Position numbers and translations under genes: made by a program. From contig CANLQD010000002.1 in assembly GCA_947493175.1 (NCBI GenBank), positions 186,001 through 250,000 of the forward strand: a stretch of 64,000 nucleotides of DNA. The letters run 5' to 3'. Numbering within the stretch: position 1 is the stretch's first letter; each line of letters begins with the position of its first letter. Origin of the DNA: an uncultured Flavobacteriaceae bacterium (GTDB lineage: Bacteria; Bacteroidota; Bacteroidia; Flavobacteriales; Flavobacteriaceae). Below the pieces are notes generated by a model that did no database searches, was not told the DNA's origin, and saw only the letters and a list, made by a program, of their open reading frames with translations. Of the stretch, positions 18,344-26,936 are shown in pieces.

Positions 18344-18598
18344 ATGACAAAGGAAGAAAAGTATCAAAAACTACGGGAAATCGTTACCATTTACCTTCCG
18401 GAAGATGTAAAAGTTGAGGCCATTCGCCGCGAAAGCCACTTTATCAACGAATTGAACATCAATTCGGCCAATTTGGTGGATATTGTACTGGACGTGGAGG
18501 ATGCCTTTGATATCACTTTGGAGAACGAGGATATGGATCAAATGCAAACCGTTGACGATGCTTTGCAAATTATTGATAAGAAACTTGAAGCATCCTAG
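18344..18598 (+). CDS. Acyl carrier protein of the polyketide cluster
   Basis: An 84-residue carrier protein. The phosphopantetheine attachment serine is Ser41 in ELNINSANLVDIVLDVED; the usual DSL is replaced by NSA, yet the serine and the following acidic helix II are kept. It carries the growing acyl chain for the ketosynthase, dehydratase and reductase upstream. Its presence shows that the cluster has its own acyl supply. Confidence 0.88.
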   Translation: MTKEEKYQKLREIVTIYLPEDVKVEAIRRESHFINELNINSANLVDIVLDVEDAFDITLENEDMDQMQTVDDALQIIDKKLEAS

Positions 18599-18738
18599 TG
18601 ATACCATCGAGGAAAGACAGTTCGAAGGAACTAGGCGTATACAAACTGTGGCGGAATCCGCTTTTCTGGGGTTTGGTGTAAGTAGGGTGTTCGAACGAGG
18701 CTTTCTTAGGAAAGTCTTTAAAAAAATGAGAGACTGGA

Positions 18739-19173
18739 ATGTATAATTTTCTTCAATGGGCGAAGTCCCAACTACAAGTAGATGCAAGGCTGATAGTATT
18801 ATACTGTTTGGTATATTTCACATGGGGTATGCTGATGGATTGGTTTGGCACTCAGGTAGAAATCGCCCGGTTTACCTATTGGTGGCAGGTGATAACCGTA
18901 TACATCCTATACATGGTGCCTATTTCCTTGCTCTTACGGAAACTCCCATTTCATGCACAATATGCCTACGGACTCATCGCGATGGGTTTGCTTGAATTTG
19001 GGGGGTATGCGCTGCAATCTTCCTATGCCTATCCCGACAACCTACTCGATCAATTCTTCAACATTCGAAACTTTAGTTTGGGAATGGCACTGTTTTTTGC
19101 ACTTTATTTTCCCCTAGGAAATTGGGGCGTGGGAAGAATATACAAAGCCCTTTTCAGGAAGGAAGTAGGGTAG
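18739..19173 (+). CDS. Small polytopic membrane protein at the end of the polyketide cluster
   Basis: A 144-residue protein with four hydrophobic segments at about residues 19-37, 50-66, 78-92 and 112-132, separated by short polar loops. I recognise no family. Position (140 bases after the carrier protein, same strand) suggests that it belongs to the cluster, perhaps for transport or membrane placement of the product, but this is only inference. No gene is seen between 18598 and 18739. Confidence 0.6.
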   Translation: MYNFLQWAKSQLQVDARLIVLYCLVYFTWGMLMDWFGTQVEIARFTYWWQVITVYILYMVPISLLLRKLPFHAQYAYGLIAMGLLEFGGYALQSSYAYPDNLLDQFFNIRNFSLGMALFFALYFPLGNWGVGRIYKALFRKEVG

Positions 19174-19362
19174 CGTATCAGGTTCAAGTGCAAACACAAA
19201 TTCAAAAAATCAGATTAAAAAAGAATGCGTCGGGTGGTAAGAGGTTCATGAAAATTGGAGCGGTCGAACCCTGACCTTTGGACCTCAAGCCGGACAAGAA
19301 TTCCACTAATTTTCGCGAATGAGTTGGTTCGTACGTTATGTTGTCCTGGTTTTCAATTCATT

Positions 19363-19411
19363 ACTAACCATTAACCATTAACCACTAACCACTAACCACT
19401 AACCGCTGACC
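19363..19411. repeat. Seven-base tandem repeat overlapping the 3' end of a terC gene
   Basis: Seven units of ACTAACC/ATTAACC/GCTGACC run from 19363 to 19411 and include the stop codon of the minus-strand TerC gene at 19399. The 225-base spacer to its left holds a worn CAAGTGCAAACACAAATTC repeat and nothing else I recognise. Confidence 0.85.
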
Positions 19412-20349
19412 ACCGATTTCTCCTTGATGACCACGGAAGCTACAATCCCTGCGATCAAGGATACGGAGATGACCGCCAAGGAGAGCCATTCTGGGAGTTC
19501 CACTTGATGGGAAATCAGCATTTTAACACCTACAAATGCTAAAATCACTACCAGACTATAGTTGATAAAACGAAACTTTTCGAGCATTCGAGAAACCAGG
19601 AAGTACATGGAGCGCAGCCCCAGTATAGCCAAAATATTGGAACTAAAGACAATGAACGGATCGGCAGTAATCGCTAAAATCGCCGGGATACTGTCCAGTG
19701 CAAAAAGAATATCGGTCAGTTCAATGATGACCAAGGCGATGAATAGGGGGGTAGCTGCTCTGATGCCCATTCGTTTTACAAAGAAATGGTCCCCTTGAAT
19801 GGTGCCCGTTATCGGATAGACTTTTTTCACCTGGCGAAAAACGAACGATTTCTTCGGGTCGAAATCCTCGTCTTCCCCCTTAAGCATTTTAAAGGCCGTC
19901 CATAGCAAAAACACCCCGAAGACATAGATGATCCAATCGAACTTATTGATCAGGGCAACACCGAATAAAATAGTAAGCCCTCGAAAAACAATGGCACCCA
20001 AAATACCCCAGAACAGGACACGATGCTGGTATAGGGCAGGAATCTTAAACGAGGAGAAGATAACCGCAATGACAAAAACATTGTCGATACTTAAAGATAG
20101 TTCTATGAGATATCCTGTAATATATTTAAGTACAGCATTGTTGGGGGTAAGGCCGGTGGGGTTTTCTACCAAACCACTTGAAAACAGCCAGTAGATAACC
20201 CCGCTGAAGCTTAGTGCGATGGTGACCCAAACCGCTGTCCAGATACTGGCTTCTTTGGTTTTGACTACATGTGCTTCCTTGTTAAAAACACCTAGGTCAA
20301 GCGCTAAAAACAACAATATCAAGCCAATAAAGAGGAACCAGACCCACAT
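19399..20349 (-). CDS. TerC/Alx-family integral membrane protein
   Basis: A 316-residue TerC-family protein with about eight or nine membrane spans and the family's acidic residues within them (LALDLGVFN, LSIDNVFVI, ELTDILFALDSIPAILAI). Length and layout match the Alx branch (E. coli Alx is about 320 residues), which exports manganese or protects membrane protein maturation. The last residues are encoded by the tandem repeat. No yybP-ykoY riboswitch is apparent upstream. A second, shorter TerC is at 25.3 kb. Confidence 0.92.
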   Translation of the reverse strand: MWVWFLFIGLILLFLALDLGVFNKEAHVVKTKEASIWTAVWVTIALSFSGVIYWLFSSGLVENPTGLTPNNAVLKYITGYLIELSLSIDNVFVIAVIFSSFKIPALYQHRVLFWGILGAIVFRGLTILFGVALINKFDWIIYVFGVFLLWTAFKMLKGEDEDFDPKKSFVFRQVKKVYPITGTIQGDHFFVKRMGIRAATPLFIALVIIELTDILFALDSIPAILAITADPFIVFSSNILAILGLRSMYFLVSRMLEKFRFINYSLVVILAFVGVKMLISHQVELPEWLSLAVISVSLIAGIVASVVIKEKSVVSG

Positions 20350-20581
20350 AATTGCAATTTTAAAAGTGCGAAGGTAATCATCCTTTGCGTATTAGGGATT
20401 CCGATGATTGAAAAGTTTTAACAGAAAGTGTTCCCATCGCAATGTCAGGAGATAACATCATTTTTAAGAGGCAATACACCCTCGATCAGGGAAGAAGAAT
20501 GGTTTGGTCAAAAAGGATACTTGCGAAATGCACCCTACATGAAAAACCAAAGAAAGTGATTCAGAAGGTGCTGTTTAAAAC

Positions 20582-21091
20582 TTATTTCAATTGGAAGACC
20601 ATTTTGACCGAGACCTTGTTGTCTTCCCTTTTCTTTTTGACATTGATTCCAAAATCGGATGAATTAACGGTCGTAGTTCCCGTCAGAGTCTTGTTGTTTA
20701 GCACAAAATCGATGGTGGTCGGTACGGTCTTATCCTTTATGGTTAGGTTTCCTTTCACTTTGAAGTTGTTTCCATTGGCTGTAATCGTGGTGCTTGCGAA
20801 CCGGATTTTGGGGTAGTTGTCCGCATCAAAGTATTTGCCTCCTTTGATGGACCAATCTCTCAGGAAATTCCCGGTTTTAAGGGTCTCGGCTGCGACCGTC
20901 CCTTTGAAAACGGAGTTCGTAGGGTTTTCCAAATCAATAGATGAGGAGGACTCGAATCCGGAGATACTTCCGTCTACATCATTGGAGAGATATACAAATG
21001 TGACGGTCGCCGAAGCGATTTCCGCTTTATGCTGGGCAATGGTTGTGAGTGGGGCGGCGAGAAGCCATAAGGCGAGATAAGCGTACTTCAT
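20582..21091 (-). CDS. YceI-family secreted protein
   Basis: A 169-residue protein with a signal peptide (about residues 1-19) and a YceI lipocalin-like barrel. Visible family features are the NSVFKGTVAAETLKTGNFLRD segment, YFDADNYPKIRFAST and KGNLTIKDKTVPTTI. YceI proteins bind isoprenoid or other hydrophobic chains in the periplasm. It stands alone; the 230 bases to the TerC start show no gene. A second YceI protein is at 61 kb. Confidence 0.9.
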   Translation of the reverse strand: MKYAYLALWLLAAPLTTIAQHKAEIASATVTFVYLSNDVDGSISGFESSSSIDLENPTNSVFKGTVAAETLKTGNFLRDWSIKGGKYFDADNYPKIRFASTTITANGNNFKVKGNLTIKDKTVPTTIDFVLNNKTLTGTTTVNSSDFGINVKKKREDNKVSVKMVFQLK

Positions 21092-21309
21092 AGTCTAGTG
21101 ATTGTTTAATACATGCTGTTTGGAACAAGCCAAAGATATCGATAATTCACCATAGATGGGTTGCCCTAGGATGCGTAGCTTTTTTAGGACCGGAGTTGGC
21201 AATCGGTAAGAGGTTGAAATATTCGACAAACGGGGAGAAATACGATGAATTTATCCTTTGAACGGGATTTTTATTTACTTTGTAGAACGAGACACTAGTA
21301 CCTTAAAAA

Positions 21310-21660
21310 ATGAAAAAATCGATCCTATCCTTCTTGATGATGGGCTGTATGTTGCTGGGTAGCCAAATGCTATCTGCACAAAGCACTCCCGAGAAACCGG
21401 AAAAGCCCAACAAATCGCCCCGACCAGGGGAAGAAGAGGAGGAAGGACCTTCTATCTTCAAGTTTGAACCCACCTATATGATGTCCGTCGAAGCCAAACG
21501 CGAGCGTTTACGACGTACCCGTAGCATGCTGGATACCATGGATATTTCGGAGCGTAAACGGCGAAAATTACTCAAAGACCTTTACAAAAATGGGATGACG
21601 GAACAGCTACAGAAGATATTGGTGACCGAGACCAAGTTCGAAGACGAAATTGACGACTAA
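21310..21660 (+). CDS. Small secreted charged protein, paralogue of the next gene
   Basis: A 116-residue protein with a signal peptide (MKKSILSFLMMGCMLLGSQML), a proline/glutamate-rich linker, and a C-terminal segment RSMLDTMDISERKRRKLLKDLYKN. I do not recognise the family. The segment around LDTMDISERKRRKLL recurs nearly unchanged in the neighbour, so the two arose by duplication. It is preceded by a TTTG and a near-match to the -7 box at 21275-21282. Confidence 0.75.
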   Translation: MKKSILSFLMMGCMLLGSQMLSAQSTPEKPEKPNKSPRPGEEEEEGPSIFKFEPTYMMSVEAKRERLRRTRSMLDTMDISERKRRKLLKDLYKNGMTEQLQKILVTETKFEDEIDD

Positions 21661-21786
21661 AGTACTGGGAAAACGACCCTTGCGCACTCGGTCCGATAAA
21701 GGGCAAAAAATAGCGGCATATGTCCGGATTGATGATGGGGTCGCCCCTAGAGTGTCAGAATTTGTATCTTTAAAGAGAGAAACTAT

Positions 21787-22158
21787 ATGATTACCAAAAT
21801 GAATGTACGCTATTGTTGGGCATGCTGCTTGTGTATGCTCGTTACCGGAGTAGGGGGCCTCTCGGCACAGAGTAGCTCGGAAACTAAAAAGCCAAAGCAG
21901 GAAGAAAAGGTGCAGCGCCATACCATTATGGAGAAGTTTGCACCGGATATTTCATTGACCGCGGAAGAACGGCAGCAAAAACGATTGGATCGAATAGCGG
22001 AAATCAAATTTAGAAAGAGTGTCATCGACACACTCGATATCTCTGAACGCAGACGTCAAAAACTGTTGACAGACCTTAAATACAATCCGTTTTCGGACCG
22101 TTTGAACCGCACCATGGCCGAAATTCAGTTCGAGGACGACGACGGCATCGAAGAGTAA
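21787..22158 (+). CDS. Small secreted charged protein, paralogue of the previous gene
   Basis: A 123-residue protein; a start at the ATG at 21799 would give a cleaner signal peptide. The C-terminal half shares VIDTLDISERRRQKLLTDLKYNPFSDRL with the upstream protein, then diverges and ends in a very acidic tail (FEDDDGIEE), as the neighbour does (FEDEIDD). The two genes lie 126 bases apart on the same strand. The role is unknown; the conserved amphipathic basic block could bind a partner. Confidence 0.72.
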   Translation: MITKMNVRYCWACCLCMLVTGVGGLSAQSSSETKKPKQEEKVQRHTIMEKFAPDISLTAEERQQKRLDRIAEIKFRKSVIDTLDISERRRQKLLTDLKYNPFSDRLNRTMAEIQFEDDDGIEE

Positions 22159-22165
22159 AGGCTTA

Positions 22166-22745
22166 AAGTTCAAGTGCAGGTGTCAAGTTTAAGCTCAAGC
22201 TCAAATACAAATACAAATACAAAGGTCAAATTCAAACGCAGCTTTGGGACGGACGACAGGTGATGGAAGTCCGAAGATAGAAGCATGAAGTTCGAGAACC
22301 ATACTGCCCACTGCCACTGAGAACTGCCTACTCAAAAAGTGCAAGTGCAAGCGTCAAGTTCAAGTTCAAGTTCAAAAGATGGATGACAAGTGGTTAGGAG
22401 ACGGAAGTCCAAAGCCCTAGGCTTGAAGTTTATAGCACCGCAGCACCTGCTACTGCCCACTGAAAACTGCCACTGCCTACTCGGAAAGTTCAAGTGCAAG
22501 TGTCAAGTTCAAATACAAATTCAAACTCAAACACAAACTTGTCCCCTGGCTACTGCATACTGCCACTGCCTACTCAAAAAGTACAAACGTCAAGTTCAAA
22601 TTCAAATACAAAGGTCAAATTCAAACGCAGCTTTGGGACGGACGACAGGTCATGGAAGTCCGAAGATAGAAGCGTGAATTCCCAGAATCATACTTCCCAC
22701 TGAAACTGCCACTGCCTACTCAAAAAGTTCAAGTTCAAAAGGTTA
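22166..22745 (+). repeat. Block of degenerate CAAGTTCAAATTCAAATAC repeat modules
   Basis: About four modules follow one another. Each has a tract of six-base units (CAAGTT, CAAATA, CAAATT), then a segment like GACGGAAGTCCGAAGATAGAAGC, then a segment like CTGCCCACTGCCACTG ending CTACTCAAAAAGT. The small open frames here are the product of the repeat and are not genes. The block fills the 650-base gap up to hpf. The same modules, reversed, are at 24.6-25.2 kb and again at 53.9 kb. Confidence 0.85.
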
Positions 22746-22812
22746 ATAACAAAAAGATAGGATTTTAAAGCCTACAACCTTAAACTTTACACCTTGAACC
22801 TTTCACCACTTT

Positions 22813-23115
22813 CTAACGCGCTCTCATTTTTGCCTTTCTTTTAGACAATTGGCGCTCCAAATCATCGACCGACTTGGCGATCGAAGCTTCAAACGAAGCT
22901 GTGCTAGACTCTGTAAACATACGTGGGCCGGGTGCGCTCAGCCGAATATTGCATAGCATACCGGTGTCGGGATCGGAGGTGTTTTCAGTCTTGAAAAAGA
23001 CGTCGGCTCGTACGATGAAGTCATATTTATCAAATAGCTTATCAATCTTTTTGGCGGCCATGATTTCCAGGCGGTTACTGGCCTTTACGCCATCGTACTC
23101 AAAGTTGATGTTCAT
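22813..23115 (-). CDS. hpf: Ribosome hibernation-promoting factor (HPF/YfiA family)
   Basis: The frame opens at 23190, but the family start is MNINFEYDGVKAS, which places the ATG at 23115 and gives 100 residues. The fold segments KKIDKLFDKYDFIVRADVFFK and the basic tail ERQLSKRKAKMRAR are typical of short HPF, which binds the 30S subunit and shuts down translation in stationary phase. Its last codons and 3' flank are repeated at 53.8 kb (see there), so a copy event took the gene's tail with it. Confidence 0.92.
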   Translation of the reverse strand: MNINFEYDGVKASNRLEIMAAKKIDKLFDKYDFIVRADVFFKTENTSDPDTGMLCNIRLSAPGPRMFTESSTASFEASIAKSVDDLERQLSKRKAKMRAR

Positions 23116-23318
23116 AGGGAGAAGATGTTTTTTGTAATCCCTTAAATTAAGCCGTAGGAGTGGGACTACCAAATAAAAAACCGCTGTCATATCTTAATTA
23201 ACTATCAATAAAACGTTAAAGTCTGGTTTTCTGATAGTTCCGACTCCAAAGCTCTCTTTATTTTTTGTAATTTAAAGGAACCTACAAGAATGCAACGAAC
23301 CCTTTAAATCTCTCTTTC

Positions 23319-23663
23319 ATGACAAACAACAGCAGCCTTGCCCGCATTAGTGCCACCAAAGAGTATGAAAAGAATGCTCTTGTACTTAAATTAGAGCGAC
23401 ATCAGAACGATTTGCTACAGCTACGAAAAAAGCTGAACTCTTACATTTGCGAACCCAAAACCTATACCCTGTTCGAGCGGATAGAATCGCTAAAGAACGG
23501 ACTGGATCAGTTGCGGAACGACAATGCGAATATCATCCAAAGTGTCAAAGACCGAAAACGCGCTGCGGATGATTATGTAGAACGCATCAAACGTCAATTT
23601 CATGAGTTCAATACCATGCAGAAAGGCGTTGAGGAATACATTCAGGGAGCCAGGAATTGCTAA
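23319..23663 (+). CDS. Coiled-coil hypothetical protein
   Basis: A 114-residue, highly charged, almost wholly helical protein with heptad-like runs (ALVLKLERHQNDLLQLRKKL and RIESLKNGLDQLRND). It has no signal peptide and no membrane segment, and I recognise no family. It is divergent from hpf, with about 200 bases between, and has a possible terminator just after it. It may be a small cytoplasmic structural or regulatory protein. Confidence 0.6.
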   Translation: MTNNSSLARISATKEYEKNALVLKLERHQNDLLQLRKKLNSYICEPKTYTLFERIESLKNGLDQLRNDNANIIQSVKDRKRAADDYVERIKRQFHEFNTMQKGVEEYIQGARNC

Positions 23664-23691
23664 GATGGTCTTGGCGACCCTGATGAAGAAT

Positions 23692-23725
23692 GCATCCATT
23701 GGTACCCCGATGGATGTATTTTTGT
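23692..23725 (+). terminator. Possible terminator after the coiled-coil gene
   Basis: GCATCCAT (23692-23699) pairs with ATGGATGT (23710-23717) and is followed by ATTTTTGTT. A further GC-rich hairpin ACCCCGAC/GTCGGGGT lies at 23782-23804 without a T-run. Confidence 0.55.
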
Positions 23726-23733
23726 TCATGAGA

Positions 23734-23904
23734 CCCGGATTTCAAAAGCCAGGAGCGCATTGAGGTCCGATGGTCGAATGAACCCCGACCGATAGCGTCG
23801 GGGTCTCTGGCCCCATGACGGTCTTGGCCCGATGACGGATTACGGACGATTTTATAAAGGGATCGATGTAGGTCCCGGATCTCAAAAGCCAGGGGCGCAT
23901 TGAG
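23734..23904 (+). repeat. Pair of 31-base direct repeats
   Basis: A 31-base segment starting CCCGGATTTCAAAAGCC at 23734-23764 recurs at 23874-23904 with two differences. The 110 bases between them include the hairpin at 23782 and two copies of a CGATGACGG-like string. The meaning is unknown. Confidence 0.8.
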
Positions 23905-24019
23905 ATAAAAGCTTTAGGAGTGGAAGGTGGTAAACGAAACCATGTGCCAGCGCCTGTCCAGGGGAACAGCTTGGCATATAAATTGTGACAAAGACAATAG
24001 GACCAAAAAATACAAGACA

Positions 24020-24574
24020 ATGAAAAAGGGGCTTTTACTATTCTTGACCGTACTGCTGGCGTACGCTTGTGGCACTGGCAAACAAGCGGTTACCAACGAG
24101 GGCAATACGATTTTGGACGATTGGGTAGCCAATCGTGAGTTCGCTATTGCGTCGGAATGGGCACGCCCGCAGCCGACCACTGGGATGGTGGCCGTTTCCA
24201 ACGCCGGACTCTTAGGACCGGGAAATACCTTAGGGAGTATTAGCCTTATCGGAAACCCCAATTATTTTCGGGTGCAAGGTGATTCTGTTTCCGCCTATTT
24301 GCCCTATTATGGCGAACGTCAGATAGGAGGGGGGTACAATTCCAATAGGCGCATAGAATTCAATGGGGTACCTGCGAATTTGAAGATTACAAAGGATCCG
24401 AAAAACAAGGGCTATCGCATGCAGTTTTCCATTAAGGAAGATTCGGAGACCTATCAGGTAAACGTTCGGTTGTTCCCTAATTTAACGTCCAGAATGAGTG
24501 TTACCAGTACCCATCGTTTTGTAATTCGGTATGACGGGAAGATCAAAGAATTGGAAGTCGAAGAAGCCCTGTAA
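24020..24574 (+). CDS. DUF4251 domain-containing lipoprotein
   Basis: The ATG at 24020 opens a lipoprotein signal (LLFLTVLLAYACGTG); a longer frame from 23927 has no signal and is rejected. The mature protein matches DUF4251: ANREFAIASEWARPQPT, an AYLPYYGERQIGG segment and the end VTSTHRFVIRYDGKIKEL. The family is common in Bacteroidota and its function is unknown; a beta-rich envelope protein is likely. It is followed immediately by the inverted repeat block. Confidence 0.82.
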   Translation: MKKGLLLFLTVLLAYACGTGKQAVTNEGNTILDDWVANREFAIASEWARPQPTTGMVAVSNAGLLGPGNTLGSISLIGNPNYFRVQGDSVSAYLPYYGERQIGGGYNSNRRIEFNGVPANLKITKDPKNKGYRMQFSIKEDSETYQVNVRLFPNLTSRMSVTSTHRFVIRYDGKIKELEVEEAL

Positions 24575-24611
24575 AAGAGCCGATTCGAAGTAGATGACTG
24601 GAAATAAGTAG

Positions 24612-25200
24612 TACAAGGGAGTAAGCAGTTGGCAGTGGCAGTGGCAGTAGGCAGTAGATTCCGGGACCTCACGCTCCCGGCTTCCGGTCCCTATATTTGA
24701 ACTTGGACTTGACACTTGCACTTCCTTAAGTTAGTGTGCAGTTGGCAGTGGCAGTAGGCAGTAGATTCCGTAACCTCACGCTCCCGTCTTCGGTCACCTG
24801 TAATCCATCCCGAATATGCGTTTGAATTTGACCTTTGTATTTGTATTTGAATTTGAGCTTGAACTTGCACTTGACGCTTGCACTTGAACTTCTCTAAGTT
24901 AGTGGGCAGTTGGCAGTGGCAGTAGGCAGTAGATTCCGGGATTTCACGCTCCCGGCTTCGGTCACCTGTAATCCATCTCAAAACTGCGTTTGAATTTGAC
25001 CTTTGTATTTGTATTTGAACTTGAACTTGAACTTGTACTTGACACTTGTACTTGAACTTCTCTAAGTTAGCAGGTAGTGGCAGTAGGCGACTTCACGCTT
25101 CCGTCTTCGGTCACCTGTAATCCATCTCAAAACTGCGTTTGAATTTGACCTTTGTATTTGTATTTGAATTTGAGCTTGAGCTTGCACTTGCACTTTACCC
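24612..25200 (-). repeat. Second repeat block, inverted relative to 22.2 kb
   Basis: About four modules of the same family as at 22166-22745, here reading in reverse: GCAGTTGGCAGTGGCAGTAG, then ATTCCGGGACCTCACGCTCC, then GTCACCTGTAATCCATC, then a tract of TTTGAATTTGA/CTTGAACTTG units, each module closing with TCTCTAAGTTAG. The block fills most of the 745 bases between DUF4251 and TerC. No gene is seen. Confidence 0.85.
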
Positions 25201-25319
25201 ACAGGTACCGGGTATTTTCTATATTTGCCATCGTTATTTCCGGTGGCCGATACGAATTTGATGGGTCGTACCGTTTAAGTCGTGGAACTTCCACTTAAAA
25301 CCAACCTAGAACCCTGCTT

Positions 25320-26087
25320 ATGGACAGTCTTTTTACCCTTGATAATTTTGTAACCCTTTGTATGTTGACCCTATTACAGGCCGTGTTGGGGTTGGATAAC
25401 CTGTTGTATATCTCCCTGGAATCAAAACGGGCGCCGGAGGAGAAGCAAGCACGTGTACGGGCCTTGGGAATCGGCATGGCGATCGTACTGCGTATCGCCT
25501 TGTTGTTCATATTGATACGGGTGATTGCCTATTTTCAGGACCCGATATTCGGTTTTCATTTTACCGATGTCTTGGAGGGAAGCTTCAACATCCACAGTTT
25601 GATCGTATTGGCGGGGGGCATTTTTATCATGTATACGGCCGTCAAGGAAATCTGGCACATGTTGCGCATGGAGGAGGAGTTGGAAGGAATGGAAATGAAA
25701 CGAAAAAGCACGAACATGATTATTTTCTCTATCGTGATCATGAATATCGTGTTTTCTTTTGATTCCATCTTAAGCGCCATGGCGCTAACGGATGTCTTTT
25801 GGGTCATGGCCACCGCGATTGTCATTGGCGGACTCCTAATGATCTGGTTATCGGGTCGTGTAACGACTTTTTTGAAGAAAAACCGCATGTACGAGGTGCT
25901 AGGATTGTTTATCCTGTTCATCGTAGGCATTATGTTATTGTCCGAAGGCGGCCATCTGGCACACCTAAAACTATTTGGGAACGAGGTGACCCCCATGAGC
26001 AAAACTACCTTTTATTTTGTAATCGTGGTATTGGTGGTGATCGATATTATACAATCCAAGTATCAAAAGAAACTTTCTAGGCAATAG
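25320..26087 (+). CDS. TerC-family integral membrane protein (short type)
   Basis: A 255-residue TerC-family protein with about seven membrane spans and the motifs QAVLGLDNLLYISLES near the N-terminus and FSFDSILSAMAL in the second half. It belongs to the shorter YkoY/YjbE-like branch rather than the Alx branch found at 19.4 kb. Family members are linked to manganese export and membrane protein metalation. It is alone on its strand and is followed by a terminator-like hairpin. Confidence 0.9.
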   Translation: MDSLFTLDNFVTLCMLTLLQAVLGLDNLLYISLESKRAPEEKQARVRALGIGMAIVLRIALLFILIRVIAYFQDPIFGFHFTDVLEGSFNIHSLIVLAGGIFIMYTAVKEIWHMLRMEEELEGMEMKRKSTNMIIFSIVIMNIVFSFDSILSAMALTDVFWVMATAIVIGGLLMIWLSGRVTTFLKKNRMYEVLGLFILFIVGIMLLSEGGHLAHLKLFGNEVTPMSKTTFYFVIVVLVVIDIIQSKYQKKLSRQ

Positions 26088-26209
26088 GCGTCCGCTTCAA
26101 GATGGATTCGTCACAAAATTTTATGGTTTAGGTACTGATACCAAGACCATGTGAAAGATCCGCGAGTGGAAGGAAGCCAAGCCAAGCAATAAGGCGTGAA
26201 CTGATATAA

Positions 26210-26244
26210 AAAGCGTTGTATCCCTGTTAGGAACGCAACGCTTT
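26210..26244. terminator. Bidirectional hairpin between convergent genes
   Basis: AAAGCGTTG (26210-26218) pairs perfectly with CAACGCTTT (26236-26244), with short A- and T-runs on either side. It sits between the short TerC gene and the minus-strand gene ending at 26268 and can serve both. Confidence 0.65.
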
Positions 26245-26267
26245 GATATATAGGTGCGACAAATGTC

Positions 26268-26723
26268 CTAAGGATTCTTTTTAAACACATAACGGGTAAT
26301 AAAAATACCCTTGCCATCATCGGTACCGCTATCGCTTTCGACCGAGCTGGTTACAAAGATGAGTTCCCAACCTTCCTCGGCCATTTCGTTCATCATGGAG
26401 GAGAGGAGGGCATCATTGGCGGCGATGTTTTGAAATCGGATTCCGCCAATATTGTAAAAATTAAGTAGTTTGGTTTCTTCGAAGTTTTTTATGCGAATGT
26501 CTTTTCGTTTGGACTTGTTTCTGGTATTGTCATCTTCTGTTTGCGTACTGGTATATTCCTTATGGTCTTTTTCTTCCAGCGCATTGATGATTCGTGAACG
26601 GCCCAGGCCACTGGGAACAATCGATTCTACACTGGTAACGACTTTGTACTGTTGTGCATGGAGTCCGATGATAGAAAACGCCGCAACAACGGCCGTTACA
26701 ATGATTTTTCTGATGTGTGTCAT
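26268..26723 (-). CDS. Secreted hypothetical protein with a DUF4177-like C-terminus
   Basis: A 151-residue protein with a signal peptide (residues 1-24, ending GLHAQ) and a charged middle (TQTEDDNTRNKSKRKD). Its C-terminal segment LLSSMMNEMAEEGWELIFV ends in a strand IFITRYVFKK, reminiscent of small DUF4177-type domains. I would not assign a function. The 210 bases upstream hold no other gene. Confidence 0.65.
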   Translation of the reverse strand: MTHIRKIIVTAVVAAFSIIGLHAQQYKVVTSVESIVPSGLGRSRIINALEEKDHKEYTSTQTEDDNTRNKSKRKDIRIKNFEETKLLNFYNIGGIRFQNIAANDALLSSMMNEMAEEGWELIFVTSSVESDSGTDDGKGIFITRYVFKKNP

Positions 26724-26936
26724 TTCTACTTGATTTTTAACTATGCAATAAAGACAGGTTTTTCCCCTAAGGGTTGCATCAAGTCGGTAGTTAGGATAGG
26801 AGAACGTAGTAATTTGAGCCTATTACGGTTTGGGGTACATGGTCGATATGCGCTATTCAACCGGGCCAATTTTAGGAAAAGATTACCATTTTGAAAATAC
26901 GAAACCGCAACGAATAGGGTTATACCTAATAGTCAC

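Noticed and set aside
20350..20450. Manganese riboswitch (yybP-ykoY) before either terC gene
   Set aside because: I could not find the conserved core or a paired leader upstream of 20349 or 25320.
20945..20965. tRNA-like string ACTCGAATCC
   Set aside because: It lies inside the YceI coding region, and no cloverleaf can be formed around it.
22390..22703. Open frames within the repeat blocks at 22.4, 24.5-25.0 and 53.9 kb
   Set aside because: Their translation is low-complexity text that follows the six-base units; neither the composition nor the neighbours support a protein.
22166..25200. CRISPR-like regular repeats
   Set aside because: The modules are long, degenerate and not separated by unique spacers of constant length, and no cas genes are near.
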